Source: Lates calcarifer (taxonomy: Eukaryota; Chordata; Actinopteri; Centropomidae). From it: DNA of 64,000 bases. The position numbers and the translations under genes are program-made. The stretch lies in contig NC_066848.1 in assembly GCF_001640805.2 (NCBI RefSeq), forward strand, positions 8,075,526-8,139,525, written 5' to 3'. The notes beneath the pieces were generated by a model that had not been told where the DNA came from, did no database searches, and was given only the letters and a program-made list of their open reading frames with translations. Of this stretch, positions 50,359 to 64,000 are shown in pieces; within the stretch, counting starts at the first letter, position 1; the number at the start of each line of letters is the position of its first letter.

Positions 50359-50411
50359 GACTCTGGTGCCCCGCTCCTCCCTCTCTCTCTCTACTCCCGA
50401 ATTTCTCCCCC

Positions 50412-50436
50412 TGTGTGTGTGTGTGTGTGTGTGTGT
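50412..50436 (+). repeat. (TG)12 microsatellite in the CNNM1 5' UTR or core promoter
   Basis: Uninterrupted TG run between the TATA-like box and the start codon. Confidence 0.9.
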
Positions 50437-50501
50437 AACATACCCATTCTCTTCTTCATGGATATGGCCACCCAGCTGCTCCATCCAACCCATCCGCAGA
50501 C

Positions 50502-50507
50502 CACGTG
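50502..50507 (+). promoter_or_regulatory. cnnm1: CACGTG E-box just upstream of the CNNM1 ATG
   Basis: CACGTGACC, 14 bases before the first in-frame ATG, is a palindromic E-box of the type bound by USF and MiT-family bHLH-Zip factors. Occupancy is not shown by sequence. Confidence 0.35.
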
Positions 50508-50520
50508 ACCCACTTCTCCC

Positions 50521-61250
<10,730 letters not shown>

Positions 61251-61786
61251 CACAGTGGCACTGAGGAAAAGCGATGAAGCACACAGCCTCTTCCTCTATC
61301 ATCCACTTGGTATCCTAACTGAAAAACCACTCCTTCGTAGACTCTCTCCATGCTCCGACACAACTCTCACAGGAGACTGAGCCATCCTATCTGCTGTAGC
61401 CACCGAATACTCAGGTCCCCACTGACACACTCTGTCCCACATCTGCCTGACTTCACACCCTTAAAATAATTGCTGACTATCAGAGGGACCGATCTGAAAA
61501 AGACTTGATTGGACAAATCTAAACAGCATAGTATTAGATTTATCTAGCCTTACACTGGACTGTTTTAATCATGTTTTATAATTAATGGAGCAAACAGTGT
61601 ATATTTGACCTTTTTATGATAGCTCTATCCATCATATTAACATTTAAGCATTTCATTTAAGCCATGATGTGTTACTAAAACAGCAGCATAGCTTGTCAGT
61701 TGTTAACAGACTCTATGAGATCAAGCCCAGCATGATTCTTAGATAACATCTGAGCCAGCTTTGACCTTTTACTTGATCAAACAATG

Positions 61787-61792
61787 AATAAA
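61787..61792 (+). terminator. cnnm1: Candidate CNNM1 poly(A) signal
   Basis: AATAAA 537 bases after the stop codon, followed by an A-rich then T-rich stretch. An alternative at 62201-62206 is followed by CU-rich sequence. Confidence 0.35.
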
Positions 61793-62200
61793 AAAAATAT
61801 TTATTATTTATTTGTTATTATGAGGCAGTTCCCACATACTGAAAATGGTGTTTGCACAGGGAACTGTCCTAATGTTGCCATAAGGGTGCCACTGACTGCC
61901 AACACAACCTGGCACACTAGCCATCGGCTAAGAAGAAAAAGCCACTCGACAAGAGCACAATTTTTACACCAGGTTAAAAGAACAGAGTTATTTTTAAAAA
62001 GCCATAATGACTCCTTATTGTATACACTGACCTCTCAGCAAGTGTAGAGAGAAGAACAATGGAGATAGAAAAACACAATTTCTTAACTGATTTTTATATG
62101 TGTCAGAATTACCAAAAGTAATTTGAAGATAGCAATATAAATCATCTTATATACTGTAAATGGCTTGAATTCATCACCACACTGCCACACTCATACGTTC

Positions 62201-62206
62201 AATAAA
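62201..62206 (+). terminator. cnnm1: Alternative candidate CNNM1 poly(A) signal
   Basis: AATAAA 951 bases after the stop, followed within 40 bases by a pyrimidine-rich stretch (CCCTCTTTTCTATCTGTCC). Either or both could be used. Confidence 0.35.
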
Positions 62207-64000
62207 TTTTCTTACCTTACAAGCATGTTTCCTACATACACCCTCTTTTCTATCTGTCCTTCCATTAAAACAACCCTCTCTCTGAATATGTAGCTGTCAC
62301 TGACTTCTTACCATTAGCTACCATGTTAGCCACTTTTCTATGTACAGTTCATCTCTCACCAGGCCAGTCACTAAAGCTGCATACACCATTTGAAAATAAG
62401 CTAGGGGGTTTTGAGGGATTTTGGATCTTTGGGACTGGGGTACAAACAGATATTATGAGTATTCTTGAGGAAGAGTAGTTGCTACTTGCATGTTTGTTTA
62501 TGCTGCTTTTACCGTAGAATCATCCCCTGTATAAATCCCTGTTTATCCATATGCATGCTTATGTAAAAGGATGCATGAATATGATGATACCAATCTGCAT
62601 TAATGTTTCCCCACAGAGGTGCAGCGTGTGACTTACTGAAATCTTACACTACTGTAGATCTTAAACGAACTTCACTAAGAAAGGAGCGTGCCATTGAAAG
62701 TATTGATATAAATATTTTAACATTTACTACTAACTACTAACTCTTGTGAGAGTGGGGGGCTTTAAGTGAGTGTGAGAGTGAGGTCAAAATTATGAGGATA
62801 GAGGAGACAAGAGAACGCTGCTCACTGAGGGAAATTTTAAAGCTATTCTTATAGAAATTAAATATTACTCCAACAATGACATAATGATTTGTTGGATCCT
62901 TCATGATAAAATAATAATTTTAATCCTTTCTAAAGTGCGTGTGTGCAGCCACTGCAAGCACAGGTTGGACTGTGCTGATCTGCATTGTGAAATCTTGGCA
63001 GGTACACCACTGCTCAGCTGAACAGCAAGAGAAAGAGATATGAAAGAGGAAAGCAATATGACGCTCACTGACGTCAAGCCACCGCCTCCCTTCAAAGACA
63101 CACATTCACACACAGGTGGTGTTTGGGGACACTCACTGATATAATTCATTCTGCCTAGTAAGGCTGTGGAAGTACAAAGGATACCGCACTGCTAAGCTAT
63201 TCACATGGACCCCTCTATATACACAGAGCACACAACGGGAAGTCTTTTGATCTGACAAAAGACTCTGAGTGAGAGGATTTGTGTGAATCAGAAACTCTCA
63301 CAGCCGAATGCTTTCAGAGCTTTTGCAGTTGGTTTACACTGATTTATATTTATATTTGTAAGAACTGATATACTGTTTGTTTGGGATAAACAGGCAAAGT
63401 TATGTTTTGTAATGTAAAATTCAAATGATTATATAACTTACCCAAAGATATCAAGAGACAGACCATATGTTCAACACAAGGGAAATTTAAATAATTAATA
63501 AACTGAGTGAACTATTGTTCTTGTCTACTCTTTTTTTTGTTGTCGAATTTAATGTAGAAAGTGTGCACTCTGGATTTATGTTTTTCTGTGGTCACTCACT
63601 TAGAAAGATCTGTACAGAGGCTTGTAAAGGCTGCTGCATAAACACAAACCTTACTGTTAAACCCATAAACTCCAAAATATATGACAACAATACAAACATA
63701 CTACTTCTCGGTCTTTATTGTAGTTATAGTATAGTTCTTTAGTGGTTAATTCATGTCATTTTAATGGTCGGATGAGGTAATTTTTTTGCTTAAATCTATT
63801 TGCTAAACAATATGACTGCTTTATCTGTGTATTACGCACACTGATACCATAGTAAACTGGTGATCAATAGTGTGTCTGTGCCACTGACATGAGGGTCTTA
63901 CATAATAGTGCAGACAATCGTTGTGCAAACTCAACATTCATTGGCAGGTGACTGAACATCACAGAATTCAGCTGGCAGCAGAAAACACTCTGGGGTCACG

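Larger units (their letters stand above)
45885..50520. other. Shared upstream region between divergent HPSE2 and CNNM1
   Basis: A 4.6-kb gap between the two start codons with no coding homology. It includes the HPSE2 5' UTR and promoter (about 45885-46180, GC-rich), a middle AT-rich stretch with unexpectedly many CpG dinucleotides (about 47300-49260), a trinucleotide repeat at 49499-49556, and the CNNM1 core promoter and 5' UTR (about 50345-50520). Confidence 0.8.
61251..64000 (+). other. CNNM1 3' UTR and downstream sequence
   Basis: No further gene is recognised. Candidate poly(A) signals AATAAA lie at 61787, 62201 and 63497, so the end of the transcript cannot be fixed by eye. The open frame at 61784-62047 overlaps the first signal and shows no homology. 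In mammals GOT1 follows CNNM1; no GOT1 exon is visible here. Confidence 0.7.

Noticed and set aside
61784..62047. 87-codon open frame after CNNM1
   Set aside because: Begins at a candidate poly(A) signal in the 3' UTR and has no similarity to known proteins.

Overview
This is a piece of vertebrate, most likely teleost fish, nuclear genome. The evidence is many-exon genes with GT-AG introns, long AT-rich introns, abundant (CA)n/(TG)n microsatellites, and degraded fish-type interspersed repeats (a Tc1-like element, a non-LTR reverse-transcriptase fossil, short non-autonomous elements). No bacterial, viral or organellar gene organisation is present. Assignment to teleosts is an inference from repeat style, compactness and protein divergence; the species is not identifiable by eye.

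Two protein-coding genes account for the window, arranged head to head. On the minus strand, 139-45884 holds the first ten coding exons of HPSE2 (heparanase-2, a secreted heparan-sulfate-binding, catalytically inactive heparanase relative). All ten exons, including a 48-base microexon at 10388-10435, were placed by matching reading phase across every junction. The last coding exons lie beyond the left edge. On the plus strand, 50521-61250 holds a complete ten-exon CNNM1 (cyclin M1; CNNM/CorC-family membrane protein with DUF21, CBS-pair and CNBH domains). The same adjacent, divergent HPSE2/CNNM1 pair is known in human (10q24.2), so the synteny supports both names.

Layout: 1-15.4 kb, HPSE2 exons 10 to 5 with introns; 15.4-17.1 kb, intron 4 and exon 4; 17.1-42.3 kb, the 25-kb HPSE2 intron 3 with no recognisable gene but several repeats; 42.3-45.9 kb, HPSE2 exons 3, 2 and 1; 45.9-50.5 kb, the shared divergent upstream region with GC boxes on the HPSE2 side, a TATA-like box and an E-box on the CNNM1 side, and visibly retained CpG; 50.5-61.25 kb, CNNM1; 61.25-64 kb, CNNM1 3' UTR and downstream sequence.

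I found no clearly novel biological system. The most interesting observations are a palindromic, foldback-like Tc1 relic 67 bases upstream of the HPSE2 microexon, a long CA repeat about 9 bases inside the HPSE2 exon 3 donor, the loss of the catalytic nucleophile in HPSE2, retention of DUF21 polar residues in this CNNM1, and the CpG-retaining shared promoter domain.
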